A DNA stretch of 53,762 nt from an uncultured Rhodospirillaceae bacterium (GTDB lineage Bacteria > Pseudomonadota > Alphaproteobacteria > Rhodospirillales > UBA2165), in contig CAJWAR010000027.1 of assembly GCA_913020445.1 (NCBI GenBank), forward strand, positions 1 through 53,762, read 5' to 3'. Each line of letters opens with the position of its first letter. Position 1 is the stretch's first letter. The position numbers and the translations under genes are program-made. Below are positions 1 to 9,239 of the stretch, piece after piece. The notes under the pieces were generated by a model. The model ran no database searches, was not told where the DNA came from, and worked only from the letters and a program-made list of their open reading frames with translations.

Positions 1-195
1 AAAGCAGAAGCGGCTTTTGATGATGCCGAGCGCCGTAAAATCTATGCGACACTTTTTGATCGCAACAATACAGAAGCCTACATGATGCCGATCACGCCAA
101 ACCCGCCAACTTTTGTGCATTCAAAAGATCTGGTGATTGAAGGTGGTGAGATTGAAACTTTCGGGGCGACGCCGGTCGGTATGTATTGGAAGTAA
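1..195 (+). CDS. C-terminal end of a peptide/nickel-type ABC substrate-binding protein (partial)
   Basis: The window opens inside a reading frame in frame 1 that runs 64 codons to a TAA at 193-195. The visible tail includes the stretch FVHSKDLVIE, which is identical in the tail of the complete substrate-binding protein at 4678-6246, and both proteins end in an aromatic-Trp-Lys pattern (MYWK here, MSWK there). It is therefore the end of a paralogous family 5 (SBP_bac_5) extracellular solute-binding protein. The start and any signal peptide lie outside the window. The next gene begins 60 nt downstream on the same strand, so co-transcription with the dioxygenase is possible. Confidence 0.85.
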   Translation, partial: KAEAAFDDAERRKIYATLFDRNNTEAYMMPITPNPPTFVHSKDLVIEGGEIETFGATPVGMYWK

Positions 196-255
196 CTGAG
201 ACCATGTGCTGGGGAGGTATTGCCTTCCCGGCACTTAATTGTTCAGGAGAATTAC

Positions 256-1266
256 GTGGCTAATATCGTCTTTGGCTTCGGTACAGCACATGGGCCGCTG
301 TTATCTACACCTCCCGATAAATGGGATTTGCGCGGTAATGCAGATCGCCAAAATCCGGCACATCCGTTTAAAGGTAAGTTTTATACCTATGATGAGCTTT
401 ATGAATTGCGCAAAGGTGAAAATTTTGCCGCACAAAATACATTGGAAGTAAGGGCAGAACGCCATGGCCGCTGTCAGGACCAACTCAAAATTATCAAAGA
501 AAAATTAACCGCAGTTGATCCTGATGTGTTGTTGGTCGCGGGTGACGATCAACATGAATGGTTCAAAGAAAATGTTCAGCCGGCCTTCACCATCTACCAT
601 GGTGATGAAGTTGCCAACACTGCCTTTGACGAGGAAAAGGCCAAAAAGGCGCCACCCGGAATTGGTTATGTCATGCGCGCCAACAGTCCGGACGAGGATA
701 TTGTTTTCAAGTGTGAGCCCGATCTCGCCGATCATATTATTGCCCAAGCAATTGAAAACGAGTTTGATATTACCGCCTCAAAGACGCCGCCAACAGGTCC
801 TAAAGGACCGCTCGGCATGGGCCATGCGTTCGGTTTTATCTACGAACGTATCGTCAAAAATCAGCCGCCGGCTTTAGTGCCAATTCTGATCAATACCTTC
901 TTCCCGCCCAATCAGGCGACGTCCAAACGGTGCTATGAGTTTGGCCGGATGATCGGCCGCGCTATTCAATCTTGGGACAGTGACAAAACAGTCGCCGTCG
1001 CGGCGTCGGGTGGTCTCAGCCATTTCGTCATCGACGAAGAATTTGATAACCGCATTCTCGATGCGATGAATTCTGGTGACGTCGAAGCGCTGCTTTCTGA
1101 ACCTGAAAATCTGATGCAATCCGGCACGTCTGAGACCAAAAACTGGATTGTCACGGCAGGTATTATCGCCGAAACCGAATTGAAGTTTAACTTATTGGAT
1201 TACGTGCCCTGCTACCGGACCGATGCGGGTACTGGTAATGCCATGGCCTTTTCCACTTGGACTTAA
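256..1266 (+). CDS. LigB-family (class III) extradiol ring-cleavage dioxygenase
   Basis: This is a 336-residue member of the non-heme Fe(II) LigB superfamily, whose members open catechol-type rings using O2. The GTG start at 256 is chosen because AGGAGA lies 5 nt upstream; an in-frame TTG at 220 has no such site. With this start the first iron-ligand candidate is His12 (in GTAHG), the same position as in LigB of protocatechuate 4,5-dioxygenase. His100 in GDDQHEWF, His256 in ASGGLSHF and Glu293 are further candidates for active-site residues. The length is close to that recalled for single-chain methylgallate-type (DesZ-like) enzymes and shorter than gallate dioxygenases; no LigA-like alpha subunit is seen nearby. 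The SnoaL-like gene follows after 22 nt and is likely co-transcribed. The family is certain; the substrate (protocatechuate, methylgallate or other) is not. Confidence 0.9.
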   Translation: MANIVFGFGTAHGPLLSTPPDKWDLRGNADRQNPAHPFKGKFYTYDELYELRKGENFAAQNTLEVRAERHGRCQDQLKIIKEKLTAVDPDVLLVAGDDQHEWFKENVQPAFTIYHGDEVANTAFDEEKAKKAPPGIGYVMRANSPDEDIVFKCEPDLADHIIAQAIENEFDITASKTPPTGPKGPLGMGHAFGFIYERIVKNQPPALVPILINTFFPPNQATSKRCYEFGRMIGRAIQSWDSDKTVAVAASGGLSHFVIDEEFDNRILDAMNSGDVEALLSEPENLMQSGTSETKNWIVTAGIIAETELKFNLLDYVPCYRTDAGTGNAMAFSTWT

Positions 1267-1288
1267 AATTGAACTAGGAGTTTTATCA

Positions 1289-1726
1289 ATGGATAGAGAT
1301 CAGGAGCGCGCAATCGAGTGGGATTGCACCCAAGTTGTTAACAAATTTTATTGCTCGCTTGATGCGAGGAACTATGACGATCTGGTAAATTGTTTTACTC
1401 CTGATGGAGTGTGGAAACGTCAAGGCAACGAATTGCAGGGCCGGGATGCGATCATGGCGGCGATGGAAGAGCGCGGTGAAACACTGGTGATCCGTCATAT
1501 TGTCAGCAATGTTCAAGTGACGATTGAGGATGAGAACAACGCCTCGACATCGGAATATATCACTATCTATCGCTATGATTCAGATGAAAAACTCGAAGGT
1601 CCGGCGCCACTCGACGGGCCCGGTGTTATCTTTCTGTATCAGGACAAAATGGTGCGCAACGATGATGGCTGGCAAATGACTGATAAACGCGGCCGCCCGA
1701 TTATGCTGAAAAAGCGGCCTAAGTAA
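1289..1726 (+). CDS. SnoaL/NTF2-like fold protein (small-subunit-like)
   Basis: This is a 145-residue alpha+beta-barrel protein. The ATG at 1289 is preceded by TAGGAG ending 8 nt upstream, which decides the start over an earlier ATG inside the dioxygenase gene. The N-terminal pattern VNKFYCSLDARNYDDLVNCFTPDGVWKRQG and the later GRDAIMAAM segment are typical of SnoaL_4/NTF2-like proteins. That family includes the beta subunits of ring-hydroxylating dioxygenases, dehydratases and isomerases. The gene is probably translated from the same message as the LigB-family dioxygenase and may process its product or substrate. No specific catalytic set can be claimed. Confidence 0.85.
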   Translation: MDRDQERAIEWDCTQVVNKFYCSLDARNYDDLVNCFTPDGVWKRQGNELQGRDAIMAAMEERGETLVIRHIVSNVQVTIEDENNASTSEYITIYRYDSDEKLEGPAPLDGPGVIFLYQDKMVRNDDGWQMTDKRGRPIMLKKRPK

Positions 1727-1744
1727 TTTTCCTAAAATTGAGCC

Positions 1745-2821
1745 TTACGCGCCGTCTTGATCCAGTATAAAAGGTGCGTTGCTGTCGAGCGCCACTTTCC
1801 TAATTTCCTCGAACAGCCCTTCAGGTACCGGGATGCCGTTGGCGATGCGGTCTTCATAGGCCGCCAACTCTGGATCACCTGCAACAAGTACCGGTTTATC
1901 AGGATCACTGGCCGGTGTTTCATGTAGGGAATCGATCAGCTCGTCGAGATCGTTTTCAAATTCGCCGTCATCCCGGAGCGCCTTGGGATCAATGGCGAGA
2001 AAGAAATGTCCGACATTTCCTGCCGCCATCTCGCGCCCCTGGTGACTTTCAACCCCAGGGATAATGGCGCCAGTTAGGGTGGAACAAAGTATATCGACCA
2101 TTGCCGCCAAGCCGTAACCTTTGTGGCTGCCCTGTTCGCTGGAACCACCAAGCGGGGTCAGCAGACGCATTTTCCTCGCCTTAATTGAATCGGTAACCGG
2201 ATTGCCAATTTCGTCCAAGGCCCAGCCTTCCGGGATCGGCAGGCCGAGGCGTTGGGCGATCGATATTTTCCCAATGGCCACTGTGCTGGTCGCCATATCG
2301 AGTACAAATGGCGGATTGCGTTTGGCCGGTGCGGCAAAGGCTATTGGATTGGTGCCCAACATCGCCTTTTTGGCGAAGGTTGGTACGATCCCGGCACCCG
2401 GCGTGCCGGTCATCGATATGCCAATGAAGCCTTGCTCAACAATGCGTCGGGCATAATAACCGGCAGCACCGTAATGATTGGAGTTTCGCGCGGCGACGGC
2501 GCCAATACCGGTCGTGGCACATTTTTTAATGGCCAAATCTGTGGCAAAGACACCGACCGGATGGCCTAAACCATGACCGCCATCGACCAGCGCCATTGAA
2601 GGTAGATCTCTGACGACTGATATTTCCCCATCGATAACAAGTCGGCCGAGCCCGCGCATATTGTGATAGCCGGACAGCATACCAACCCCATGCGAATCGA
2701 TGCCGCGAAGATCAGTGTCGATCATCACTTCAACGACTGTGTCGACATATTTTTCAGGCATTTCCCAGGATTTAAGAATTTCTGCCGCTTGCTGGCCAAG
2801 GCGGTCTGCTGATATGTCCAT
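1745..2821 (-). CDS. LDH2/malate dehydrogenase family NAD(P)-dependent oxidoreductase
   Basis: This is a 358-residue protein of the malate/L-lactate dehydrogenase (Ldh_2) family, which reduces 2-oxoacids with NAD(P)H using a fold unrelated to classical Rossmann dehydrogenases. Recognisable features are DLRGIDSHGV near residue 40 containing the catalytic-region His, NSNHYGAAGYYA near 115, and the GTNPIAFAAP / VLDMATS block around residues 155-175. The length is normal for the family. It is convergent with the SnoaL-like gene (18 nt between stops) and divergent from the amidohydrolase at 2980. Possible substrates include malate, ureidoglycolate, sulfolactate and 2-oxo acids from ring cleavage; sequence alone does not decide. 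Confidence 0.9.
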   Translation of the reverse strand: MDISADRLGQQAAEILKSWEMPEKYVDTVVEVMIDTDLRGIDSHGVGMLSGYHNMRGLGRLVIDGEISVVRDLPSMALVDGGHGLGHPVGVFATDLAIKKCATTGIGAVAARNSNHYGAAGYYARRIVEQGFIGISMTGTPGAGIVPTFAKKAMLGTNPIAFAAPAKRNPPFVLDMATSTVAIGKISIAQRLGLPIPEGWALDEIGNPVTDSIKARKMRLLTPLGGSSEQGSHKGYGLAAMVDILCSTLTGAIIPGVESHQGREMAAGNVGHFFLAIDPKALRDDGEFENDLDELIDSLHETPASDPDKPVLVAGDPELAAYEDRIANGIPVPEGLFEEIRKVALDSNAPFILDQDGA

Positions 2822-2979
2822 GTTTTCCCAACTCTTTTAAATCAATTAAATATTATCCGTTTCTGGTTGATTCTATTGCATTATTTTAAATATCATACTG
2901 CTTTAATAGTTATAATATAGAACGTGCAAACAATGAGTACTCGCTCTCCGCAACTTGTTGCCAAGAAGGAATAACATAA
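2822..2979. promoter_or_regulatory. Divergent promoter region with a 5-2-5 palindrome
   Basis: This 158-nt AT-rich interval separates the divergent LDH2-family and amidohydrolase genes. It contains the perfect inverted repeat GCAAC-TT-GTTGC at 2950-2961, placed just before the AAGAAGGA ribosome-binding site of the amidohydrolase (2963-2970). The location suits an operator. A related CAACA-N4-TGTTG repeat occurs upstream of the GntR gene at 11237-11250, so the GntR protein is a candidate ligand. This is an inference from two loosely similar sites only. Confidence 0.35.
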
Positions 2980-4401
2980 ATGTCAGGTTCACACAGTCTC
3001 GATGCGGCCGGTGTGCGGGCAAAAGTCAGCCATCCAATTGTTGATGGTGACGGCCATGTGCTGGAGGCAAATAGGACAATACTCGATTATGTCAAAAAAA
3101 TCGGCGGGCCGGAGATGGCTGTGCGCTATGAAAATATGGATCATCCGTGGAAATATCAGGATGTGCAGCCGATTTTCTGGGGTCAGCCTTCCGGCCCCCA
3201 TTCGCTGGACCGCGCCACGGCGATGCTGCCGAAGCTGTTTCGCGACCGGCTCGATGAAGCGGGGATCGACGTCGGCATAATTTATTCTACAGCCTGCCTG
3301 CCTTTGATGCATGTGCGTGATGACGAGGTCCGGCAAATTGGACATCGCGCTTTGAATATGTTGTTGGCTGATATTTTCTCGGAAGTTGGCGACCGGCTTA
3401 TCCCAAACGCGGTTATTCCGATGTTTAGTCCGGAAGAAGCCCTGGTTGAGCTTGATTACGCTGTCAACGAGCTCGGCTTCAAAGCAGCCACCTTTGGCAC
3501 CGAAGTTCGTCTCGCTGTACCGGCGATCGCCAAACAGGCACCAGAGCTTGGCAAATATACCGAGCGGGTTTATCCGGTCGCACTTGATGCGCTGCATGAT
3601 TATGACCCGGTCTGGCAGCGTTGTATTGAGCTTAAAATTCCGGTCGGTTGCCATACGGCGGCCCGAGGCGGCGGCAGCCGTCATTCATCGCCATCAAATT
3701 TTGTCTTCAATCATCTCGGTGGTTTTTCGACCGCAGGCGATTACTTTTGCCGCTCGATATTTATGGATGGTGTCACCCGGCGCTTTCCGGAGCTGAATTT
3801 TGCTTTTCTCGAAGGTGGTGTTGGTTGGGCCGTGCAGCTCTATAATGATCTGTTCGAGCATTGGGAAAAACGGAATTACGATTTCATGATCGAAAATTTG
3901 GATCCGGCCAAACTCGATACCGATCTTATTCGGGAAATGGCCGATAAATATGGCGGCGGCATCATTACCGGCGATGCGCTGGTTGGTGAAACGAAGACCA
4001 GCCAGATGGGCGGCAATGTTGGCAGTGATGTCGAACTTGATGAATTTCGCCGCTGCGAAATAACTAAGAAAGAAGATATTCGCGAGCTTTTCGTTGAGCC
4101 GTTCTATTTTGGCTGTGAAGCTGACGACGCCATGAACGCGATCGCTTTCAACACCAAGATCAATCACTTTGGCGCTAAACTAAAGGCTTTTTTTGGTTCC
4201 GATATTGGTCATTGGGATGTTGAAGATATACGCCATTGTGTGCCGGACGCTTACAAAAACGTTGAAAAAGAGCTGTTCACGGATCAGGATTTCGAGGCTT
4301 TCATGTTCACCAATCCGGTAACGCTGTATACGCGGCAAAACCCCGATTTCTTTAATGGCACCATAGTCGAAGATCAAGTTGACCGGTTAATTGCCAGTTG
4401 A
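2980..4401 (+). CDS. Amidohydro_2 family metal-dependent hydrolase/decarboxylase-like protein
   Basis: This 473-residue protein belongs to the Amidohydro_2 TIM-barrel group that includes ACMSD, resorcylate decarboxylases and hydratases. The N-terminal DGDGHV takes the place of the usual HxH or ExH metal motif. Downstream, HTAARGGGSRH around residue 227, the FLEGGVGWAVQLYNDLFEHWEKRN segment typical of this family around residue 280, and GSDIGHWD near residue 411 match the other metal-site regions. It is about 130 residues longer than the other three amidohydrolases in this window, with an insertion between residues 310 and 390. The AAGAAGGA site ends 9 nt before the ATG. The reaction is unknown; close relatives lie in aromatic-catabolism loci. 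Confidence 0.88.
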   Translation: MSGSHSLDAAGVRAKVSHPIVDGDGHVLEANRTILDYVKKIGGPEMAVRYENMDHPWKYQDVQPIFWGQPSGPHSLDRATAMLPKLFRDRLDEAGIDVGIIYSTACLPLMHVRDDEVRQIGHRALNMLLADIFSEVGDRLIPNAVIPMFSPEEALVELDYAVNELGFKAATFGTEVRLAVPAIAKQAPELGKYTERVYPVALDALHDYDPVWQRCIELKIPVGCHTAARGGGSRHSSPSNFVFNHLGGFSTAGDYFCRSIFMDGVTRRFPELNFAFLEGGVGWAVQLYNDLFEHWEKRNYDFMIENLDPAKLDTDLIREMADKYGGGIITGDALVGETKTSQMGGNVGSDVELDEFRRCEITKKEDIRELFVEPFYFGCEADDAMNAIAFNTKINHFGAKLKAFFGSDIGHWDVEDIRHCVPDAYKNVEKELFTDQDFEAFMFTNPVTLYTRQNPDFFNGTIVEDQVDRLIAS

Positions 4402-4677
4402 TGGCGGTGGCCAATACGCACGAGCGGCACAATTGAGCGCAGCATTAGCCTAAATTGAGCAGAAAATCGCCCGAAATTTACATTCCGTATTATGAAATTT
4501 GTTCATTTTGCCTCGATAAATAAAGGGCTGTAAGACTTCAATATAAAAATGAGCCTGATATAATTATTGCGTTCAGTAGTAGAGAGATATTTATATGTCA
4601 TCCGCTATCTGTATGGACCGATATATATTTTTCTCAAATATAATAATGATCTGAATGAGAGAACAGTGGAGGTTCAA

Positions 4678-6246
4678 ATGTCTAAATTAAATCTGCTGAG
4701 AACAATAGTTCCAGCGTCAATATTAGCTGCATCCCTCGCATTATCCGGCAACGCTCTGGCGCAAAAATCCAAAGATACATTACGCATCGCCTTTACCGAT
4801 CCGATTTCAAAGGTTGATCTCGTTTTTGATCCCAAACCTGAAATCGCGTTAACAGCGCGGATTGTCTACGATGGCCTGGTGTTCTTCGATGACTTTACCG
4901 GCAAGTTTCATCCCTTGCTGGCGAAATCCTGGAAGCGTGTTAGCCCGACAGTCATGGAATTCGATTTGCGTGATGATGTAAAATTTCACGATGGCTCGGA
5001 GTTTGATGCGGATGACGTCGTTTATACGATCAATTGGCTGATCAATCCGAAAACCCGTATTCGCTTTAAAACCAACTATATATGGATTTCCAAGGTCGAG
5101 AAGCTGAGCAAGTACAAGGTACGCATCTCAACCAAACGTCCTTCGGCGGTTGGCATGATGCGCTTGGCCAAATCGATCTTGATATATCCGTCGGATACGC
5201 ACAGCAAACTAAAATCCAAAGCTACCTTCGGCCGCAATCCGATTGGCACCGGTCCGCTTAAAGTTACCCAGGTTGATCCAAATAAAGGCATCATTATGGT
5301 GCGCAACGATGACTACAAACATGGCGGTACCTGGAAACCCAAACCGAAGATCAAAACCATCATTGCGAAGTCTATTCCTGACTCCCAAACTCAGATGGCT
5401 CAATTGATAACCGGTGGTGTTGACTTAATCAGAAGCGTACCGAAAGACCAAGTGGATAATCTTAAGAAAAATCCAGCACTTAGCGCGACGGCGACCACTG
5501 GATTGCTCTATACCTATTTGTCGATGGATTCGGTTAATCGCTCGGGCAAGAAAATGTTGTCTGATCAGCGGGTCCGCAAAGCGATCTCAATGTCATTTGA
5601 TCGTCTGGCGGTTGCCCAGGCCGTGCTCGCTGGTGGCGATAAAGTAAAGACACTGGATTCAATGTGTCTGCGTGTCCAAAAAGGTTGCGATTTCAGCACC
5701 AAACCGCCGGCGTTTGACCGGGCCGGGGCCAAAAAGCTGCTGGCTGAAGCGGGTTATCCGAACGGTTTTGACGTCAATATAACTGCACTTGGCTCGGCTG
5801 GTCCTCTTGCCGTGGCGATTGCCGGTGAACTGCGTAAAGTTGGTATCCGCGGCAAAGTCAATCCAGTGAGTTTCGGTGTTTACCGGAAACAGCAACGCCA
5901 GGGTAAATTTGAAATCTTGGTGAGCCTGTGGAGTTCTGGTGGCTTGCCGGATGCCTCCTCAACACTAAATGTGTTTTTTGCCAAAGGCCGCAAAGGTAAA
6001 TGGAGCCCACGCAACTATTGGCATGATGACATTATCAATAAGGCACGGATTAAAGGCGGCAGCATTCTCGATGAAGCCAAACGCCGAGCCGTCTATAAAA
6101 AAGCCTATGACCGGGTGAATGAAATGAACTACATCATGCCGGTCTCAACCCTGCCGACATCCTTTGTTCATAGCAAGGATCTGGTGATCGAACAGGGATC
6201 GTTGTCGCCCTATGGCGCAGCGCTAAATCACATGAGTTGGAAATAG
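4678..6246 (+). CDS. Peptide/nickel-type ABC transporter substrate-binding protein
   Basis: This is a 522-residue family 5 solute-binding protein. The ATG at 4678 follows GGAGG (4668-4672) with 5-nt spacing and gives a classical Sec signal peptide ending at ALA-Q near residue 28; an in-frame start further upstream would bury the signal and is rejected. The mature N-terminus (KDTLRIAF), the LVFFDDFTGKFHPLLAKSW block, and the FHDGSEFDADDVVYTI motif are diagnostic. It is convergent with, and adjacent to, the permease/ATPase operon on the other strand, which has no binding-protein gene of its own, so it is the likely periplasmic receptor for that transporter. Its C-terminus is closely related to the partial protein at 1-195. 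The ligand is unknown; family members bind peptides, opines and small organic molecules. Confidence 0.93.
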   Translation: MSKLNLLRTIVPASILAASLALSGNALAQKSKDTLRIAFTDPISKVDLVFDPKPEIALTARIVYDGLVFFDDFTGKFHPLLAKSWKRVSPTVMEFDLRDDVKFHDGSEFDADDVVYTINWLINPKTRIRFKTNYIWISKVEKLSKYKVRISTKRPSAVGMMRLAKSILIYPSDTHSKLKSKATFGRNPIGTGPLKVTQVDPNKGIIMVRNDDYKHGGTWKPKPKIKTIIAKSIPDSQTQMAQLITGGVDLIRSVPKDQVDNLKKNPALSATATTGLLYTYLSMDSVNRSGKKMLSDQRVRKAISMSFDRLAVAQAVLAGGDKVKTLDSMCLRVQKGCDFSTKPPAFDRAGAKKLLAEAGYPNGFDVNITALGSAGPLAVAIAGELRKVGIRGKVNPVSFGVYRKQQRQGKFEILVSLWSSGGLPDASSTLNVFFAKGRKGKWSPRNYWHDDIINKARIKGGSILDEAKRRAVYKKAYDRVNEMNYIMPVSTLPTSFVHSKDLVIEQGSLSPYGAALNHMSWK

Positions 6247-6271
6247 AAAAATTTTTTAATTACCTAAATCG

Positions 6272-6299
6272 GGCCGCTCTTCGGAGCGGCCTTTTTTTT
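6272..6299 (+). terminator. Rho-independent terminator with a UUCG tetraloop
   Basis: The arms GGCCGCTC (6272-6279) and GAGCGGCC (6284-6291) form a perfect 8-bp stem around the loop TTCG, giving the very stable C(UUCG)G hairpin. It is followed by eight T residues (6292-6299). It ends the substrate-binding protein transcript. The T-tract runs into the TAA stop of the minus-strand ATPase gene (6298-6300), so the terminator occupies the whole convergent gap. There is no comparable U-tract in the minus direction. Confidence 0.93.
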
Positions 6300-7290
6300 A
6301 TTTGTATAGATGACACTCGATAAGACGATCTTCATTTTCGATGAGGGCAGGCGGCTCGGCGCTGCATTGATCACTTGCTTCGGGGCAACGCGGGTGAAAA
6401 TAACACCCGCTCGGTGGTGCCAACGGATTGGGCAGGCCGCGGCCAAGGGTGATTTCCGGCAGGCCAAGGCTGGCATCCGGGGTGAGGACAGAGTCTAACA
6501 GCGCCCTGGTATAGGGGTGTTTTGGATTGTTGAAGATATCCGCGGCTTTGCCAAATTCAATCAACCGGCCGAGATACATCACCGCCACCCAATCGGCGAG
6601 GTGTTCAACGACCGCCAGATTGTGACTGATAAAGGCGTAAGTGAGATTAAGTTCTTCACGTAAATCCTGCAGCAAATTCAAGATATGTGCTTGTACCGAG
6701 ACATCCAGCGCCGAGGTCGGTTCGTCACAGACAACGATTTTCGGTTCCATGATCAGCGCCCGGGCAATTGCCACGCGTTGACGCTGACCGCCGGACAATT
6801 GGTTCGGATAGGAATGGATCAGACGTTTAGGCAATCCGACCAGTCGCATATATTCTTCGACCCGGGCCCGGCGGCTCTCTTTGGAACCGATTTCATGCAC
6901 TTTCAAGGGCAGTGAGATAATCTGCTCAATGGTCTTGCGTGGATTGAGCGAGGAATAGGGGTCCTGGAAAACCGGTTGAACTTTTTTGGCAATATCTTTG
7001 ATACTGACCGAGTTGATCGGCTCACCATCCAATAAAATTTCACCGGTGGTTGGCTCCAATAGTCCAAGCAGCATTTTGGCCAGCGTTGTTTTACCACACC
7101 CGGACTCGCCGACTATCGCCAGAACTTCACCGCGATTAACCTGGAGGCTGACGTCTTGAACTGCTTTAAGCGGTTGTTTTTCGGCGAACAGTCCTTTCTT
7201 GATCATAAAAGTACGGCCGACATTGCGGCATTCCAGCGCTGGGATGGCATCTCTATCGGGATGGCCGAATTGGCCCATGAGCTGGTTCAT
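6298..7290 (-). CDS. dppF: Dipeptide/oligopeptide-type ABC transporter ATP-binding protein (DppF/OppF)
   Basis: This is a 330-residue cytoplasmic ATPase and the last gene of the minus-strand transport operon. Walker A GESGCGKTT, the signature LSGGQRQRV, and Walker B IVVCDEPTSAL are all present. The C-terminal oligopeptide/dipeptide extension carries the cysteine pattern GCYFHPRC...C...C seen in OppF/DppF proteins. The ATG at 7290 lies 2 nt after the TAA of the preceding ATPase gene and has GAGGGAG 9 nt upstream; an upstream in-frame TTG at 7308 would overlap that gene and is less likely. It should pair with the DppD-like ATPase to energise import. Confidence 0.93.
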   Translation of the reverse strand: MNQLMGQFGHPDRDAIPALECRNVGRTFMIKKGLFAEKQPLKAVQDVSLQVNRGEVLAIVGESGCGKTTLAKMLLGLLEPTTGEILLDGEPINSVSIKDIAKKVQPVFQDPYSSLNPRKTIEQIISLPLKVHEIGSKESRRARVEEYMRLVGLPKRLIHSYPNQLSGGQRQRVAIARALIMEPKIVVCDEPTSALDVSVQAHILNLLQDLREELNLTYAFISHNLAVVEHLADWVAVMYLGRLIEFGKAADIFNNPKHPYTRALLDSVLTPDASLGLPEITLGRGLPNPLAPPSGCYFHPRCPEASDQCSAEPPALIENEDRLIECHLYK

Positions 7291-7291
7291 G

Positions 7292-8305
7292 TTAGGCCGC
7301 TCCCTCAACGGAAAGTTTATTTTTGCTTTCTTCCGGGCTCAAGAGGCAGCGATAAGCACGCCCGGCGCTGATTTCGGTGAGTGTAATATCACCGGAGCGG
7401 CAGGCATCGCTAACATGATCACAGCGGTTTCTAAACATGCAGCCGTCGAGATCGCCAACCAAAGCCGGCACGATGCCCGGAATGGAACCGAGCTTGGAGC
7501 CGGGCTCGGTCCGGCCTGGTACTGGGATGCAATCGATTAAACCTTGGGTATAGGGGTGGGTCGGCATATCAAATACTTCTTCGGCGGTACCGGTTTCGAC
7601 CGCGCGCCCGGCATACATCACCATCACCCGGTCGGCCATGCGGGCAACCACGCCGAGATCATGGGTAATCAAAATAAGTCCGGCATTAAATTCTTTTTGC
7701 AGCGAGCGTAAAAGATTGAGCGTTTGCGCCTGCATGGTCACATCAAGTGCCGTCGTCGGCTCATCGGCGATGATCAAGGCGGGGTCGCACATTAAGGTCA
7801 TGGCGATCATCATGCGCTGGCGCAACCCGCCAGACAATTGATGAGGATATTGGGATAAGCGTTCTGTTGGCGCGACAATACCAACCCTTTCGAGCAAAAA
7901 CTCAGCGCGCTCGCGGGCTTCTTTGCGGCCCCCCTTGCCGTGCTGGATGTAAACTTCCTCCAATTGATCGCCAATGCGGAAAACCGGATTAAGGGAGGTC
8001 ATTGGATCTTGAAAGATCATGCCGATGCGATCACCACGGAGCGTGGCGAAATCGGTTTCCGACAAAGTCAGCAAATCGCGGTTTTCCAGGGTTAACTTAT
8101 CAGCTGTCAGTATGGCTTTGCGCGGCAGCAGGTTCATGATTGCCAAGGACGTGATCGATTTACCGCAGCCCGATTCGCCGACAATGCAAAGGGTTTCACC
8201 TTTGTCGACCTGTAAACTTAAATTCGACACCGCATGCAGCGTTCCTGCTGGCACGGTAATATCGACCGATAAATTCTCGACCTCTAATACGGTGTTTGAT
8301 GACAC
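7292..8305 (-). CDS. dppD: Dipeptide/oligopeptide-type ABC transporter ATP-binding protein (DppD/OppD)
   Basis: This is a 337-residue ATPase with Walker A GESGCGKS near residue 40, signature LSGGLRQRM, Walker B LIIADEPTTALD, and the C-terminal cysteine cluster GCMFRNRC...C...C typical of DppD/OppD. The start is GTG at 8305. Its G is the last base of the TAG stop of the preceding permease gene (TAGTG), so translation is very probably coupled. It forms the heterodimeric motor with the following DppF-like protein. Confidence 0.93.
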   Translation of the reverse strand: MSSNTVLEVENLSVDITVPAGTLHAVSNLSLQVDKGETLCIVGESGCGKSITSLAIMNLLPRKAILTADKLTLENRDLLTLSETDFATLRGDRIGMIFQDPMTSLNPVFRIGDQLEEVYIQHGKGGRKEARERAEFLLERVGIVAPTERLSQYPHQLSGGLRQRMMIAMTLMCDPALIIADEPTTALDVTMQAQTLNLLRSLQKEFNAGLILITHDLGVVARMADRVMVMYAGRAVETGTAEEVFDMPTHPYTQGLIDCIPVPGRTEPGSKLGSIPGIVPALVGDLDGCMFRNRCDHVSDACRSGDITLTEISAGRAYRCLLSPEESKNKLSVEGAA

Positions 8306-9228
8306 TAGTTGCGGCCCTCCGGCGCGGTAATATCGCGAATACCGTCACCCATCATATTGATTGAGATCACCAGGAAGAAAATCGCCAAGCCCGGGAAGTT
8401 AATAAGATAGGGCATAAAGAACATATAGGAACGGCCTTCCGACAGCAGCAGCCCCCAGGACGGTGTTGGCGGCTGCACGCCAAGTCCTAAGAAAGACAAA
8501 GCAGCTTCAACGATGATGGCGACAGCCATTTCCAAACTGGCAATCACAATGATTTGGTTCATCACGTTCGGTAAAACTTCACCGATAATAATGCGGGTTC
8601 GGCTGGTGCCCAAGGCCTGGGCCGCCGTAATATAGTCATTGACCCTGATCTGCTGGGTGACGCTGCGGGTGACCACGGCATAGCGGTCCCAGAACAGGAA
8701 CGATAAAATTAATATCAGCGCCAGGATCGAGCCGCCAAAAACGGAAACCAAAGATAGGGCCACCAACAAACCGGGCAAGGCCAGCTTCACATTGATCAGA
8801 TACATGATGAAGTTGTCCACCCGGCCACCAAAATAACCGCCAATCATGCCAATGCAGGAACCAACCACCGCCGAAACGGCGGCGGCGAAAAAGCCGATCA
8901 TTAACGATATTTGGGCGCCGAACATCAGTCGCGACAAATAGTCGCGGCCCAAGGCGTCGGTGCCAAACGGGTGATCCCACGTCCCTTTGGCGGCATCCCA
9001 TACTGGTGGAACCAGCCGATTAGTCAGATCTTGATCGTAGGGATCATAAGGCGCCAGCACGGGGGCAAATACCGCGACAGCCAGGAAAAATAAAACGACA
9101 CTGCCGCCGATGATGAAACCGCGATGTGATTTAGCCCGGCGTTTCATCAATTCTGGCGGCGACGGCACGGCGATTTCAAATTCGTCGACTTGATCTTCAA
9201 GGTCTCTTCGTTGGATTGCGTCCGGCAT
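8305..9228 (-). CDS. dppC: Dipeptide-type ABC transporter permease (DppC)
   Basis: This is a 307-residue inner-membrane protein. A cytoplasmic N-terminus rich in charged residues (about 40 residues) precedes the first membrane helix (FIIGGSVVLFFLAVAVFAPVLA). Then come the OppC-family motif DPYDQDL and GTDALGRDYLSRLMFGAQISL, and the EAA loop (YITAAQALGTSRTRIIIGEVLPN). It ends in typical DppC fashion with NMMGDGIRD. The ATG at 9228 lies 11 nt after the DppB-like gene, and the stop codon overlaps the GTG of the ATPase gene. Confidence 0.93.
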   Translation of the reverse strand: MPDAIQRRDLEDQVDEFEIAVPSPPELMKRRAKSHRGFIIGGSVVLFFLAVAVFAPVLAPYDPYDQDLTNRLVPPVWDAAKGTWDHPFGTDALGRDYLSRLMFGAQISLMIGFFAAAVSAVVGSCIGMIGGYFGGRVDNFIMYLINVKLALPGLLVALSLVSVFGGSILALILILSFLFWDRYAVVTRSVTQQIRVNDYITAAQALGTSRTRIIIGEVLPNVMNQIIVIASLEMAVAIIVEAALSFLGLGVQPPTPSWGLLLSEGRSYMFFMPYLINFPGLAIFFLVISINMMGDGIRDITAPEGRN

Positions 9229-9239
9229 TTTAGTTAGAC

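Noticed and set aside
2989..3684. 231-codon minus-strand frame opposite the amidohydrolase
   Set aside because: It is fully covered by a convincing gene on the other strand, with no ribosome-binding site or recognisable domain.
4508..4597. Weak -35/-10-like pairs upstream of the substrate-binding protein
   Set aside because: Several AT-rich hexamers can be picked, but none matches both boxes with good spacing; no promoter is called.
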